From assembly GCA_035507035.1 (NCBI GenBank), contig DATJOJ010000048.1, positions 310,001 through 374,000 on the forward strand: 64,000 bases of DNA. The letters are read 5' to 3'. How positions within the stretch are numbered: position 1 is the stretch's first letter; each line of letters opens with the position of its first letter. The stretch is from DATJOJ01 sp035507035. Lineage in GTDB: Bacteria > Acidobacteriota > Terriglobia > Terriglobales > Acidobacteriaceae. This document shows, piece after piece, positions 24,843 to 33,849 of the stretch. The notes below the pieces were generated by a model. It did no database searches, was not told the DNA's origin, and saw only the letters and a list, made by a program, of their open reading frames with translations. The position numbers and the translations under genes are program-made.

Positions 24843-26084
24843 CTACCCGATCCACGCCAGCCACGCCCATCCCAACAGCAGCGTCGCAATCGTAATCGGC
24901 AGCCCAACGCGAAGATAGTCCCAGAAGCCGATCTCCAACTCCGGCTTGGCGCTTTCCACCACGATCAGATTGGCTACGCTGCCCGTGATCGTCAGATTCC
25001 CCGCCAACGTCGACGCCATGGCCAATGCCAGCCATGCCGCATGTGGATTGGCAAATCCGGGAACTGCAGATTTCAGCAGCATCACGGCGGGCACATTGCT
25101 GACGATGTTACTCAGGACCGCGACTACTCCCGTAAACACGGGCAGATTGTGTAAATCCCAGCTCTGCGCGAAAGATAATAGCTTCGCCACGATTCCGGCG
25201 TTCTCCGCCCCGCCAACAATCAGGAACAATCCCACAAAAAACACCAGGAGCCCCCAATCCACTTCCTCGTAAAGCTTTCTCGGCTCGAGCGTTCGCGTAA
25301 TCAGCAGCGCTGCCGCGCCCAAAGCAGCCATCATCGCTGGAGGCACACCGGCAAAAAATCCCACCACCACAACCGTCACCACCGCGGCTGGCTTTCTCAA
25401 ATGCGAGACATCGAGTTCCGGTAGAGGAATCTCAGCTGCGAGCAGTGGCAGCTTGGCATTTCGCAGATGAATCCAGTGCAAGATCCCCCAATCGAGCAAC
25501 AAGCCGATCACCGCGATCGGACCCAAATGAACCAGAAAATCGCGATAGTGAATGCCTGAGAACGATCCGATCAGCATGTTTTGCGGATTGCCGGTAATCG
25601 TCGCAACGCTCCCGATATTCGAAGCCGTCGCTACCGCCAGCAAGTAAGGCAACGGCGGCAGTTTCATCCGCTGGGCAATGCTCAAGACAAACGGCACCAT
25701 CACCAGACAGACAATGTCATTCACAAAAAATGCCGAGAGAAATCCGGACGTGAAAACCACCGCAGGCAGAAGCCACGCTGGCTTTAACCGGCGCAAGACG
25801 ACTTCTGCGTTCCACTCGAAAAAACCCGCCAGCCGCAGGCTGCCCACGATCAGCATCATCGCGAACAGAAGCACCAGAGTTGAGAAGTCAATGAAGTGCA
25901 GGGCATCCGCCGGCCGGACTACGCGAAAGGCGATCATGGCCACCGCGCCAATCATCGCAGCCCCGGGACGATCGACCTTCAGCCCGGGGAACTTGCCGAT
26001 CGCAAATACCAGATAGCTGGCAAGAAAGATGACATACGCGGCGGCCAGCTGCGCGTCAGTCAATACGGCTGCCGAAATGTGCAT
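24843..26084 (-). CDS. Anion transporter of the ArsB/CitM type
   Basis: A 413-residue permease with about 11-12 transmembrane helices of the ion-transporter superfamily (ArsB, NhaD, CitM). Signature segments are SAFFVNDIVCLVMVPFVL, the paired hairpin motif ATASNIGSVATITGNPQNMLIG in the first half, and NIVSNVPAVMLL with GNLTITGSVANLIVVE in the second half. The two inverted repeats each supply an SN.GxxxT motif. The substrate could be citrate, arsenite or another anion; the sequence does not decide. Its first 26 codons are copied at 27507-27585 by a tandem duplication. Confidence 0.85.
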   Translation of the reverse strand: MHISAAVLTDAQLAAAYVIFLASYLVFAIGKFPGLKVDRPGAAMIGAVAMIAFRVVRPADALHFIDFSTLVLLFAMMLIVGSLRLAGFFEWNAEVVLRRLKPAWLLPAVVFTSGFLSAFFVNDIVCLVMVPFVLSIAQRMKLPPLPYLLAVATASNIGSVATITGNPQNMLIGSFSGIHYRDFLVHLGPIAVIGLLLDWGILHWIHLRNAKLPLLAAEIPLPELDVSHLRKPAAVVTVVVVGFFAGVPPAMMAALGAAALLITRTLEPRKLYEEVDWGLLVFFVGLFLIVGGAENAGIVAKLLSFAQSWDLHNLPVFTGVVAVLSNIVSNVPAVMLLKSAVPGFANPHAAWLALAMASTLAGNLTITGSVANLIVVESAKPELEIGFWDYLRVGLPITIATLLLGWAWLAWIG

Positions 26085-26115
26085 CGGGTTTCAGATGCAG
26101 GATAGCAGGGAGGGC
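26009..26115. repeat. Left copy of the 1.5-kb tandem duplication boundary
   Basis: This stretch (transporter 5' end plus leader, including GCCGAAATGTGCATCGGG) is repeated at 27507-27615 with few changes, offset by about 1,500 bases. The repeated unit extends over the first GloVer gene. Confidence 0.85.
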
Positions 26116-26231
26116 CGCAGTGCAGTACGCCATGCGCCCCGATTTTGTTGTATAGTCCTTACGCGGCTACCTTGTCACGGCATGGTGGCCCGGTCCCCCA
26201 CCCTCAATCCTGCGCAGAGCCGGAGACGTCT

Positions 26232-27503
26232 ATGTCTTGTTTTTCGAAAACCTTTTCCAGGATAGCCCTGTTTCCTCTCGCGGTCGTACTGCTGGTCGGG
26301 ATCAGCTTTGGCCAAGCGACGGAAACTGTGCTGTACAGCTTCGGGGGCTATGTCGGCGATGCTCTCGGTCCGGTCGGAGGCCTGGTGTTTGACGCAGCAG
26401 GGAATATCTACGGCACAACCATTTCCGGCGGTCCGATTAGCGGCTGTCCGGGCGACAGCGGCTGCGGCACCGTGTTTGAACTAAGTCCGTCTTCCAATGG
26501 CTGGATAGAAACCATTCTCTATAACTTCTGTACTAACGGCAACCAGTACACGTGTCCAGATGGGGCAGAACCGTGGGATGGTCTAATATTTGACAAATCT
26601 GGAAATTTATATGGAACCACCTATATGGGCGGGACCGGCTACGGAACTGTCTTTGAATTGAGTCCGCCCTCGATTCCCGGCAGCGCTTGGACTGAAACGG
26701 TGCTGTGGACCTTCGGTGGTGAACCCGACGACGGTGCCTTTCCGTATTATGGCAAGCTGAACTGGGATGCCTCGGGGAATCTCTTTGGCATGACGGTCTC
26801 CGGCGGGACATATGATCACGGAACGGTGTTTGAATTGAGCCCGCAACCTGGAGGCGCGTGGAAGGAGAGTATTCTTCACAATTTTGATCGTAGCGATGGT
26901 GCTGAACCGATGTTTGGTGTCGCAATAGACGGCTCGGGGAACTTGTATGGGGCGGCGGAGGGCGGTGGTAGAGCCGACGGTTGCAAGCTTGGCTGTGGGG
27001 TAGTTTATGAGTTATCTCCGGCGGGCGAAGGGTCATGGTCGTACAGCACGCTGTTCCAATTCACCTTTTCAGGCGGCGCGTATCCTACTACCCCAATATC
27101 CATTGACAACGCAGGTAACCTTTACGGGACCCTAGAGTATGGAGGTCGCTCGGCGTGCAGCGAAGGCTGCGGCGGAATATTCAAACTAGCTCGCAATACG
27201 GGCGGTGAAATAAAGAAATACACTCTCTTTTTCAACGGTCAGAACGGAGCAAATCCTGCCTCCGGTGTATTGTTGGACGGAAGGTCTGGTATTGCATTCG
27301 GGACTACGTTGTTCGGAAACAACGTATATCGGACCAACGGGCAGACCATCCAAACTCTATACCGCTTCTGTTCTCTGCCAGGATGTGCAGATGGTTCAAG
27401 CCCCGAGGGTGGAATCCTGCAGGGAAGGTCTGGCGAGCTCTACGGAGTCACGGAGCAGGGGGGTAGTTACGGCGGTGGTGTAGTGTTTTCGATTTCTCAG
27501 TAA
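26232..27503 (+). CDS. GloVer-repeat secreted protein, copy 1
   Basis: A 423-residue protein with a signal peptide (MSCFSKTFSRIALFPLAVVLLVGISFGQA). The rest is made of about eight repeats of the TIGR03803 GloVer pattern. Each carries a GNLYGTT..GG unit and a GTVFELSP unit, for example AGNIYGTTISGG and GTVFELSPSSNGW. The repeats probably build a beta propeller. The usual C-terminal sorting anchor is absent. The role is unknown; such families are common in soil Acidobacteria. GGAGACGTCT precedes the ATG at 26232. It is one of two tandem paralogues. Confidence 0.85.
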   Translation: MSCFSKTFSRIALFPLAVVLLVGISFGQATETVLYSFGGYVGDALGPVGGLVFDAAGNIYGTTISGGPISGCPGDSGCGTVFELSPSSNGWIETILYNFCTNGNQYTCPDGAEPWDGLIFDKSGNLYGTTYMGGTGYGTVFELSPPSIPGSAWTETVLWTFGGEPDDGAFPYYGKLNWDASGNLFGMTVSGGTYDHGTVFELSPQPGGAWKESILHNFDRSDGAEPMFGVAIDGSGNLYGAAEGGGRADGCKLGCGVVYELSPAGEGSWSYSTLFQFTFSGGAYPTTPISIDNAGNLYGTLEYGGRSACSEGCGGIFKLARNTGGEIKKYTLFFNGQNGANPASGVLLDGRSGIAFGTTLFGNNVYRTNGQTIQTLYRFCSLPGCADGSSPEGGILQGRSGELYGVTEQGGSYGGGVVFSISQ

Positions 27504-27506
27504 ATG

Positions 27507-27585
27507 CCACCAGATAGCTGGCAAGAAAAATGACATAGGCGGCGGCCAGTTGCGCATCACTCAGTACGGCTGCCGAAATGTGCAT
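27507..27585 (-). pseudogene. Duplicated 5' fragment of the anion transporter gene
   Basis: The minus strand reads ATG and codons for MHISAAVLSDAQLAAAYVIF LASYLV, which is the N-terminus of the transporter with one substitution (T to S). It then runs into the end of the first GloVer gene. It has no other part of the transporter. It was carried along when the downstream GloVer gene was duplicated and is a marker of the event. Confidence 0.9.
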
Positions 27586-27615
27586 CGGGTTTCAGATGCA
27601 GGATAGCAGGGATGG
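27507..27615. repeat. Right copy of the 1.5-kb tandem duplication boundary
   Basis: Near-identical to 26009-26115. It begins 4 bases after the stop of GloVer copy 1, placing one junction there. Downstream leader sequence differs for about 190 bases before GloVer copy 2 begins. Confidence 0.85.
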
Positions 27616-27806
27616 CGAGCTCCTTCGGCACTCTTCAGAAAGCCGCCGCGGTCGGTCGTCAGGTTCGCCTGGAACTTGTCTAGGCCCCGAAGCGCGACAT
27701 TTCGCCACGCGCGGCCCAACCTGTTATATAGTGTTTGCCGCAGTAGTGCTGTGGCCCGCGACAGACCGATCCGGCAAGCCCTCGAACCTACGGCAGTGGA
27801 GGCCCT

Positions 27807-29075
27807 GTGAAGCGCACTCAGAAAATCTTTGTGATAGCAGCGATGTGCTTTTCCGTCACCTTCGCATTCGTCGGCGCGGGTTTCGGTCAAGCTCCCGAGA
27901 CGGTTTTGTACAGTTTCGGGGGCTATCTCGGCGACGGACTCGGCCCGCTCGGAGGCCCCGTGTTCGATTCGGCCGGGAACATCTACGGCACAACTCTTTC
28001 CGGGGGGCCGGTTAGTGGCTGTCCAGGCGATAGCGGGTGCGGCACGGTGTTTGAACTAAGTCCATCTTCCGGTGGCTGGACCGAAACCGTGCTCTACAAC
28101 TTTTGCACAACGGGCAACCCATCCACGTGTCCGGATGGGGCGGAGCCGTTCTCTGGGCTCATATTTGATAAGTCGGGAAACCTCTACGGAACCACTTACA
28201 CCGGCGGTGCAGGCTACGGTACTGTATTCGAACTGAGTCCTCCTTCTTCAGGCGGTTCCTGGACCGAATCGGTGTTGTGGACCTTTACTGGAAAAGCGGG
28301 AGACGGAGCAAAACCGGAGTACGGCAAATTGAACTGGGATGCTGCGGGAAATTTGTACGGCACAACGACTGAGGGAGGCGCTTATAACCACGGGACGGTT
28401 TTTGAGTTGAGCCCTCAGTCCGGCGGCGTCTGGACGGAAACCATTCTCCATAGCTTTGATCGCAGCGACGGAGCTGCACCATTATTTGGCGTTGCCATCG
28501 ACGGCTCAGGAAACTTATACGGGACAGCGGAACTTGGCGGCAACGGCAACGGTTGCGACCACGGTTGCGGAACGGTATATGAGCTCTCTCCTTCCGGGAA
28601 TAGCTGGGTTTACACAGTTTTGTATAAGTTCAACCAGTCGACCGGCGCGTTTCCCAACTCGCCGATCTCTATCGACAGCGCCGGCAATCTGTATGGGACG
28701 GTTTATCAAGGAGGGGTCTCTGGATGCAACTCGACCTGCGGCGGGATATTCAAGCTGGCTCCTAAACCGGGCGGGGGCATAACCAAATATACAGCCCTTT
28801 TTGATGGCCAAAACGGAGGAAACCCACTGTCTGGCGTGCTGTTGGAGGAGGAGTTGGGGGTTGCTTTCGGCACTACTTTGTGGGGGAACAATGTGTATGA
28901 GATCAAGGGAAAGTCTGCAGCAACCATCTACCAGTTTTGCTCCCTGCCCGGTTGTGCGGACGGAAGGACGCCACAAGGCGGGATTTTGCAGGGAAGATCT
29001 GGCAAGCTTTATGGCGTAACCGAACAAGGTGGCGCTTACGGTGGCGGAGTAGTGTTTTCAATTTCCCCGCAGTGA
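27807..29075 (+). CDS. GloVer-repeat secreted protein, copy 2
   Basis: A 422-residue paralogue of the 26232-27503 product, starting with GTG and GTGGAGG 5 bases upstream. The signal peptide is MKRTQKIFVIAAMCFSVTFAFVGAGFGQA. The GloVer units align one to one with copy 1 (for example FSFGGYLGDGLGPLGGPVF and GTVFELSPQSGGVW). Divergence at many positions with the frame kept suggests both copies are under selection. The C-terminus GKLYGVTEQGGAYGGGVVFSISPQ matches copy 1. Confidence 0.87.
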   Translation: MKRTQKIFVIAAMCFSVTFAFVGAGFGQAPETVLYSFGGYLGDGLGPLGGPVFDSAGNIYGTTLSGGPVSGCPGDSGCGTVFELSPSSGGWTETVLYNFCTTGNPSTCPDGAEPFSGLIFDKSGNLYGTTYTGGAGYGTVFELSPPSSGGSWTESVLWTFTGKAGDGAKPEYGKLNWDAAGNLYGTTTEGGAYNHGTVFELSPQSGGVWTETILHSFDRSDGAAPLFGVAIDGSGNLYGTAELGGNGNGCDHGCGTVYELSPSGNSWVYTVLYKFNQSTGAFPNSPISIDSAGNLYGTVYQGGVSGCNSTCGGIFKLAPKPGGGITKYTALFDGQNGGNPLSGVLLEEELGVAFGTTLWGNNVYEIKGKSAATIYQFCSLPGCADGRTPQGGILQGRSGKLYGVTEQGGAYGGGVVFSISPQ

Positions 29076-29090
29076 CGTGGCTGCAGAACT

Positions 29091-30128
29091 CTAATCTCCT
29101 GCCGCCTCCCACGCTTCCTTTCCTGGCGCGCCGCCGCTTCTTTCGCGCACCGGCTGTGGCCTCCGTCTTGTCACTAACACCACTCCCGCAATGATGATCC
29201 CCGTCGCCAAGATTGTCCGTGCTCCCAGCGCCTCCCCCGCCAACGCCCATCCCAGAAACACCGCAATCACCGGATTCACGTATGCGTACGTCGAGAGCAT
29301 CGATGGCGAACTCACGGACACAAGCCAGGTGTATACACTGAACGCGATAATCGATCCGAACACGATCAAGTATCCAAGCGCGAGCACCGATCGAACCGTC
29401 AAGTTTGCAAACTGAAAATGCCGAGTCTCCCCTGACAAAGCTCCGACGATCAACAACAACACTCCTCCGCAAATCATCTGCATCGCCGCTGACAAAAGCT
29501 TGGACGAAGGCATTGCCACTCGTCGTGTATAGGCTGTGCCTATCACCCAGACCAACGCACTCGCCATCGCCCCCGCCGCAGCCAGCAAATCCAAGTGACC
29601 CGCAAGCGAGCCCGGACCGATCAGCACCGCAACTCCCGCAAACCCCAGAAGTACGCCCGCCCACGCCTTGTAACCAAGCCTCCGCTCCGTTCCGTCCACA
29701 CGCGCCAATAAGACAGTCCACAGCGGCAGCGTCGCGCACATCAATGCCGCCAAGCCTGAGGGGATCCTTTGTTCCGCCCACGCCAGCAGGCCGTGACCAC
29801 CTAGGAACAACAATCCTCCGGCAACCACTGCAAACTTCCATTGCCTCGCGTTGGCCGCCGGCGCTCCGCTTCGCCTGGCCCACAAATAAACCAGTATTCC
29901 CGCCACCGAGTGCCGAATTCCCATCATGAATAACGGAGGGATCGTCTCAACCGCATAGCGAATTCCAAGATAAGTCGATCCCCATATGAGGTAAATCGCG
30001 CCAAACCCGAGCGCCACCTGCGACGCCGTCGGCCCTGAAGGGCGCTTACTCCTTACCGGCACGCCAATTTCAATTGCTTCCCCACTGCGAAGAAGGGCAA
30101 GAATGTGTCCCGGGTTAGAGCTAAGCAT
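29091..30128 (-). CDS. EamA/DMT-family exporter
   Basis: A 345-residue inner-membrane protein with ten helices formed by two EamA repeats. Recognisable parts are IYLIWGSTYLGIRYAVETIPPLFMMGIRH near the start (residues 45-75) and STYAYVNPVIAVFLGWALAGEALGARTILATGIIIAGVVLV near 285-325. The order matches YedA/RhtA-like exporters of amino acids or metabolites. GAGGTGAGG lies close before the ATG. The gene is divergent from the CGNR regulator 111 bases away, suggesting regulation by it. The first 35 residues are hydrophilic and unusually long. Confidence 0.82.
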   Translation of the reverse strand: MLSSNPGHILALLRSGEAIEIGVPVRSKRPSGPTASQVALGFGAIYLIWGSTYLGIRYAVETIPPLFMMGIRHSVAGILVYLWARRSGAPAANARQWKFAVVAGGLLFLGGHGLLAWAEQRIPSGLAALMCATLPLWTVLLARVDGTERRLGYKAWAGVLLGFAGVAVLIGPGSLAGHLDLLAAAGAMASALVWVIGTAYTRRVAMPSSKLLSAAMQMICGGVLLLIVGALSGETRHFQFANLTVRSVLALGYLIVFGSIIAFSVYTWLVSVSSPSMLSTYAYVNPVIAVFLGWALAGEALGARTILATGIIIAGVVLVTRRRPQPVRERSGGAPGKEAWEAAGD

Positions 30129-30188
30129 GACCTCACCTCACCATCAAACACTATTTCAATGGTCATAGACTAAAATTCGATCTATAAC

Positions 30189-30218
30189 TTGTCAAGTCAA
30201 TTTTGACAGTTATATAAA
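30189..30218 (+). promoter_or_regulatory. Promoter with TGTCAA/TTGACA inverted repeat in the divergent gap
   Basis: TTGTCA (30189-30194) is followed after 16 bases by TATATA (30211-30216). The inverted repeat TGTCAA...TTGACA spans it and is a candidate operator between the EamA gene (minus) and the CGNR gene (plus). Confidence 0.5.
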
Positions 30219-30239
30219 TGGTGTAAGCTGGAGTCGGAA

Positions 30240-30863
30240 ATGCCTCAACCGCGGTTGAAAACGCCCTTCGAGTACACCGGTGGAAATCTTTGTTTGGACT
30301 TCGCTAATACCATTAATTATTGGGCTGAACCGGACCTCCGCAAGGAACTGATAACCGACTACCCACGGCTTCTTCAATGGGCAGAAGAAAGCGGCGCAAT
30401 CAGCAGGAAAACCGCCGAAGACCTGCGCGAATTGGCTGCAGATGCGCCCGGTAACGCCCAGTCGGCGCTACGCTCAGCCATCCAACTGCGCGACATCATT
30501 TACAACATCTTCGCCGCCATCGCCCATCGCCGTGGCATTCCAAGCACCGCGCTAGCCGGCCTCAACAAAGCCGTCCAACGCGCCTTCGAGCACGCCCAAA
30601 TTAGTCACGCCAATCGGCACTTCGCTTGGGAATGGGTCCTGCCGGAACGCAGCCTCGACACCATGCTCTGGCCGGTTGCCCGCGCCGCCGCTGATCTGCT
30701 GACCTCCGACGACCTGCCATTAGTGCGTCAATGCGCATCAGAAGATTGCGCCTGGTTATTCTTGGATAAAAGCAAGAATCATCGCCGCCGCTGGTGTGAC
30801 ATGAAAATTTGCGGGAACCGCAACAAGGCTAGAAGATATTACCAACGGCAAAAAGCAGGATAA
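30240..30863 (+). CDS. CGNR zinc-finger protein (ABATE domain)
   Basis: A 207-residue protein with an N-terminal ABATE domain (FEYTGGNLCLDFANTINYW, residues about 10-130) and a C-terminal CGNR zinc finger: CASEDCAWLFLDKSKNHRRRWCDMKICGNRNKARRYYQR. Four metal ligands are kept (the two CxxxxC-type pairs ending in C-G-N-R). CGNR proteins are thought to be stress-linked transcription regulators. Its divergent position next to an exporter makes that exporter its likely target. Confidence 0.85.
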   Translation: MPQPRLKTPFEYTGGNLCLDFANTINYWAEPDLRKELITDYPRLLQWAEESGAISRKTAEDLRELAADAPGNAQSALRSAIQLRDIIYNIFAAIAHRRGIPSTALAGLNKAVQRAFEHAQISHANRHFAWEWVLPERSLDTMLWPVARAAADLLTSDDLPLVRQCASEDCAWLFLDKSKNHRRRWCDMKICGNRNKARRYYQRQKAG

Positions 30864-30878
30864 TCGGTTACTCAGCGC

Positions 30879-31637
30879 TCAGCCTTGCGCCGATTCGCGC
30901 TGCCGCAACCATTCCACGAACATTTTCTCAATCGGCTTGTCATACCCCATCATGACGTGGCGGATGCTGTGCCCACCTACGAAATGACAGACCTCTTCTG
31001 CTAGGTTCTTAGCGTGATCGCCGGCGCGCTCCAGGGATTGCGTCATAAAGATCACTTGCAAGCTGGCTTGCCGCGGCAGGCCTTCCGGGTTCTCAATGTG
31101 CCGCAGAAAAAGCAGATTCCGCACCCGATCCATTTCCGCATCCGCACGCAGGACATCCACTGCTTTCTTGACGTCGCGAGCCGAAAATGCCGCCCCCACG
31201 TCCGCCAGCATTTTCTCCAGCACCGTGGCCATGTGCGTCAGATCGCGGACGTCTTGTGGATCGAGCCTTCCATTCGTCGCTTGCGCGCTGCTGCCAAAGC
31301 TCAGCAAAAGGTCGCCTATGCGTTCCAGGCCAATCATGAATTTCATGCAGGCCAGCAACTCCCGCGCCTCCGGCTCCGTCACGCGGGTGATGGCCAGCGT
31401 CACGCCTTCGTCGATTTCCTGATCCAGCATATCGAGTTGCTTCTCTTTATCTCGTAATGTGGCCAGCAACGGCGAGGAGCCAATCGCAACTCCTTCAGCG
31501 GCTGCCGCAGCGGCCTCTTGCGCGACTTGGCAAGCTTCGATCGTGCGCGTGACCAGATGCGAGTAAGAACGGCTTGGCAGGGAATGATTGGATGCGGCAG
31601 AACTCATCTGATTTTCTTCAATCGACGCGTTTTTCAA
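30879..31637 (-). CDS. phoU: PhoU-like phosphate regulator
   Basis: A protein of 242-252 residues with two PhoU three-helix repeats. Segments are LRDKEKQLDMLDQEIDEGVTLAITR and ACMKFMIGLERIGDLLLSFG (first repeat), then AEMDRVRNLLFLRHI and IFMTQSLERAGDHAKNLAEEVCHFVGG (second repeat). The ERIGD and ERAGDHAKN helices are diagnostic. PhoU links the Pst phosphate transporter to PhoR inhibition. It lies directly downstream of phoBR but 100 bases away, and no pst genes are nearby. Two starts are possible (31637 or 31607). Confidence 0.83.
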   Translation of the reverse strand: MKNASIEENQMSSAASNHSLPSRSYSHLVTRTIEACQVAQEAAAAAAEGVAIGSSPLLATLRDKEKQLDMLDQEIDEGVTLAITRVTEPEARELLACMKFMIGLERIGDLLLSFGSSAQATNGRLDPQDVRDLTHMATVLEKMLADVGAAFSARDVKKAVDVLRADAEMDRVRNLLFLRHIENPEGLPRQASLQVIFMTQSLERAGDHAKNLAEEVCHFVGGHSIRHVMMGYDKPIEKMFVEWLRQRESAQG

Positions 31638-31736
31638 GGTTGTTGCCAGACACCAGCTCGACTGTTATCCCCAGCATAATGTTTTTTTCAGGAAATTGGT
31701 TAAAAGCGTGTGAATTTCGCGGGTAAATTTGGGCCC

Positions 31737-33104
31737 TCAGTTCGCTTGCGATAATTTGCGCTCAGACATGGTCGCCAGAGGAAGGGTGAACAGAAACACC
31801 GAACCGTGGTTCAGTTCGCTTTCGGCGCGAATTGTCCCCCCATGCGCCAGCACGATATGCTTCGCAATTGCCAGCCCTAGTCCCGTGCCGCCCGATTCGC
31901 GCGAGCGAGCCTTATCCACCCGGTAAAACCTCTCGAACAACCGCGGCAGATGCTCCGACGAGATCCCTGGGCCAAAATCACGCACGAAGAATTCAACGCC
32001 GCGCCCCCGAGGACGCGCCCCCAGCACGATCTTTCGGCTTGACCCTGCATATTTCAGCGCATTGTCGATCAGGTTCGAAAAAACTTGGTGAATTGCCTCT
32101 CGATCCGCGTTGACCGGGTCCGGCGCGGAATCCTCAATCAATAATTCCACCCCATGCGTTCGCGCCAGTTCCTGAAAACTCTCAACCGCATCGTGCAAAA
32201 GTTCGCCCGGCAACACCCGCTCTACGCCAAACCGTTGCTCGCCGGATTCCACTCGTGCCAATGTCAATAGATCTTCGGTCAGCCGCGACATGCGGTTCGC
32301 GTTCTTACGAATAATTTCCAGAAATTCTCGAGAATGGTTGCCCTCCGAGGACCCATCCAGCAGCGTCTCCGCGTAGCCTTGAATCGAAGTTAATGGCGTT
32401 CGCAATTCATGGGAGACGTTTGCGATAAAGTCGCGCCGCGTCTTTTCCACTCTCTCCGTTTCCGTCAGATCCCGCAGCACAGCCACTGCACCGCCCCCAG
32501 GCATCGGCGCTGCCGTTACATCAAACGTTCGCCCCGGAAGGATCGAAGTCGCGCGCGCTGTGACCGCCGTCTGCCTTTCATTGGCTCCTCGAATCGCGCG
32601 CAGAAACTCCGGATCGCGCACCGTCTCCACCACTGGAGCCGCCAGCCGCACGCGCTGCGGAGTCAGCATTTCCATACGATGATTGGCCCAGAGCACCCGA
32701 TTGTCCGAGCCCACCGCGATCACCGCATCCTCCATGCTGTTCAGCAGAATCTCCAGTTGGCGCCGGCTGGTATCAAGAGCCGCAAAGTTTTCTTCCAGAT
32801 GCCGAGCCGTAGTATCGAGGGCTGATGCCAATTGTCCAATTTCATCCCCGGAATTCTCCGCAATTCGCGCCTTTAGATCGCCCGCGGCGACTCTCTGTGA
32901 AAACCATACGATCCGCTGCAAGCGGTGCGCAGTCAATTGGGCAGCAACGCCCGCCGCCACGAGCGCCACAAGGAACGCCACAGCCGAAGCCACCGCTAAT
33001 GTGCTGCCGACTTGATGGCGAACCGAAAAATCCAGGGTTGCCGTCGTCGCCGCAATCACCAGCAGAAAACCCGCCATCAGCCGGAAGAAAATCCGGTTTC
33101 TCAC
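31737..33104 (-). CDS. phoR: PhoR-like sensor histidine kinase
   Basis: A 455-residue membrane kinase. Two transmembrane helices (residues about 5-25 and 35-57) are separated by a very short loop, so there is no periplasmic sensor. They are followed by HAMP (about 55-110), PAS (about 110-220), HisKA (FIANVSHELRTPLTSIQGYAETLL, with the phospho-His) and HATPase (NLIDNALKYAGSS, FVRDFGPGISSEHLPRLFERFYR, GTGLGLAIAKHIV). This is the PhoR layout. The GTG start overlaps the phoB stop (GTGA). It phosphorylates the adjacent PhoB-like regulator. Confidence 0.9.
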   Translation of the reverse strand: MRNRIFFRLMAGFLLVIAATTATLDFSVRHQVGSTLAVASAVAFLVALVAAGVAAQLTAHRLQRIVWFSQRVAAGDLKARIAENSGDEIGQLASALDTTARHLEENFAALDTSRRQLEILLNSMEDAVIAVGSDNRVLWANHRMEMLTPQRVRLAAPVVETVRDPEFLRAIRGANERQTAVTARATSILPGRTFDVTAAPMPGGGAVAVLRDLTETERVEKTRRDFIANVSHELRTPLTSIQGYAETLLDGSSEGNHSREFLEIIRKNANRMSRLTEDLLTLARVESGEQRFGVERVLPGELLHDAVESFQELARTHGVELLIEDSAPDPVNADREAIHQVFSNLIDNALKYAGSSRKIVLGARPRGRGVEFFVRDFGPGISSEHLPRLFERFYRVDKARSRESGGTGLGLAIAKHIVLAHGGTIRAESELNHGSVFLFTLPLATMSERKLSQAN

Positions 33105-33793
33105 TTCATCCCCTCAAAGCGGTACCCGGCCCCGCGCACGGTTTTCAGATAGCGCGGATTCTCTGGGTCGGGTTCAATCTTTTCGCGGATTCTCCGCACG
33201 TACACATCCACCGATCGTGGTGTCACGTACGCCGTATCACGCCACACCGAATCAAGCAGCTGATCGCGAGTGAAGACTCGCCCAATGTGGCGCGCGAAAT
33301 AATCCAGCAAGCGGAACTCGGTCGCCGTAGTCGGTACGATCTCTCCGCGCACCGTCAGCGTCATCGCTCCTGGGTCGATTTGTATGTCACCAATCTTTAC
33401 CGGCGATTGCGAAAGCGGCCGCTCAAATCGCCGTAGCACGGCTTTCACTCGGGCGACCAATTCCCGCGGACTGAACGGCTTTGGAATGTAGTCGTCTGCC
33501 CCGAGTTCCAGCCCCAGAATGCGGTCAGCTTCGCTGCTTTTCGCCGTCAAAAAAATAACCGGTGTCGATGCCAATAAATGCGTTTGCCGAATTTGCCGGC
33601 AAAGCTCCAGCCCATCTTTTCCCGGAACCATGATGTCCAGAATGAATAGCGTGGGCCGCTGCCGCTCCGACTCAGCCATCACCGTGTTGCCCATGGCAAA
33701 CACCTTGACGGTAAAGCCCGCGGCTTCCAGGTGGTGCCGCACCAGGCGCGAAATATCAGGATCGTCTTCCACTACAAAGATGCTGGGTTTCAC
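33101..33793 (-). CDS. phoB: PhoB/OmpR-family response regulator
   Basis: A 230-residue regulator from the GTG at 33793 (the start of VKPSIFVVEDDPDISRLVR). The receiver has the acidic pair, the phospho-Asp in LFILDIMVPGKDG, the T in FLTAKSS and the K in YIPKPFS. The C-terminal winged helix is of the OmpR type (ATEFRLLDYFARHIGRVFTRDQLLDSVW, SVDVYVRRIREKIEPDP, YLKTVRGAGYRF). A TTG at 33853, which abuts the hydantoinase stop, would add 20 residues without homology. The overlap of stop and phoR start indicates co-translation. Confidence 0.9.
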   Translation of the reverse strand: MKPSIFVVEDDPDISRLVRHHLEAAGFTVKVFAMGNTVMAESERQRPTLFILDIMVPGKDGLELCRQIRQTHLLASTPVIFLTAKSSEADRILGLELGADDYIPKPFSPRELVARVKAVLRRFERPLSQSPVKIGDIQIDPGAMTLTVRGEIVPTTATEFRLLDYFARHIGRVFTRDQLLDSVWRDTAYVTPRSVDVYVRRIREKIEPDPENPRYLKTVRGAGYRFEGMK

Positions 33794-33849
33794 AAGGGTA
33801 TTGTAGCTGGGAACCTCAAAAACCGTGTCTCGCGACGCGAATCTAGAGC

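Noticed and set aside
32825..33436. A 203-residue plus-strand frame over phoR and phoB
   Set aside because: Antisense to genes with unmistakable motifs; Arg/Pro-rich.
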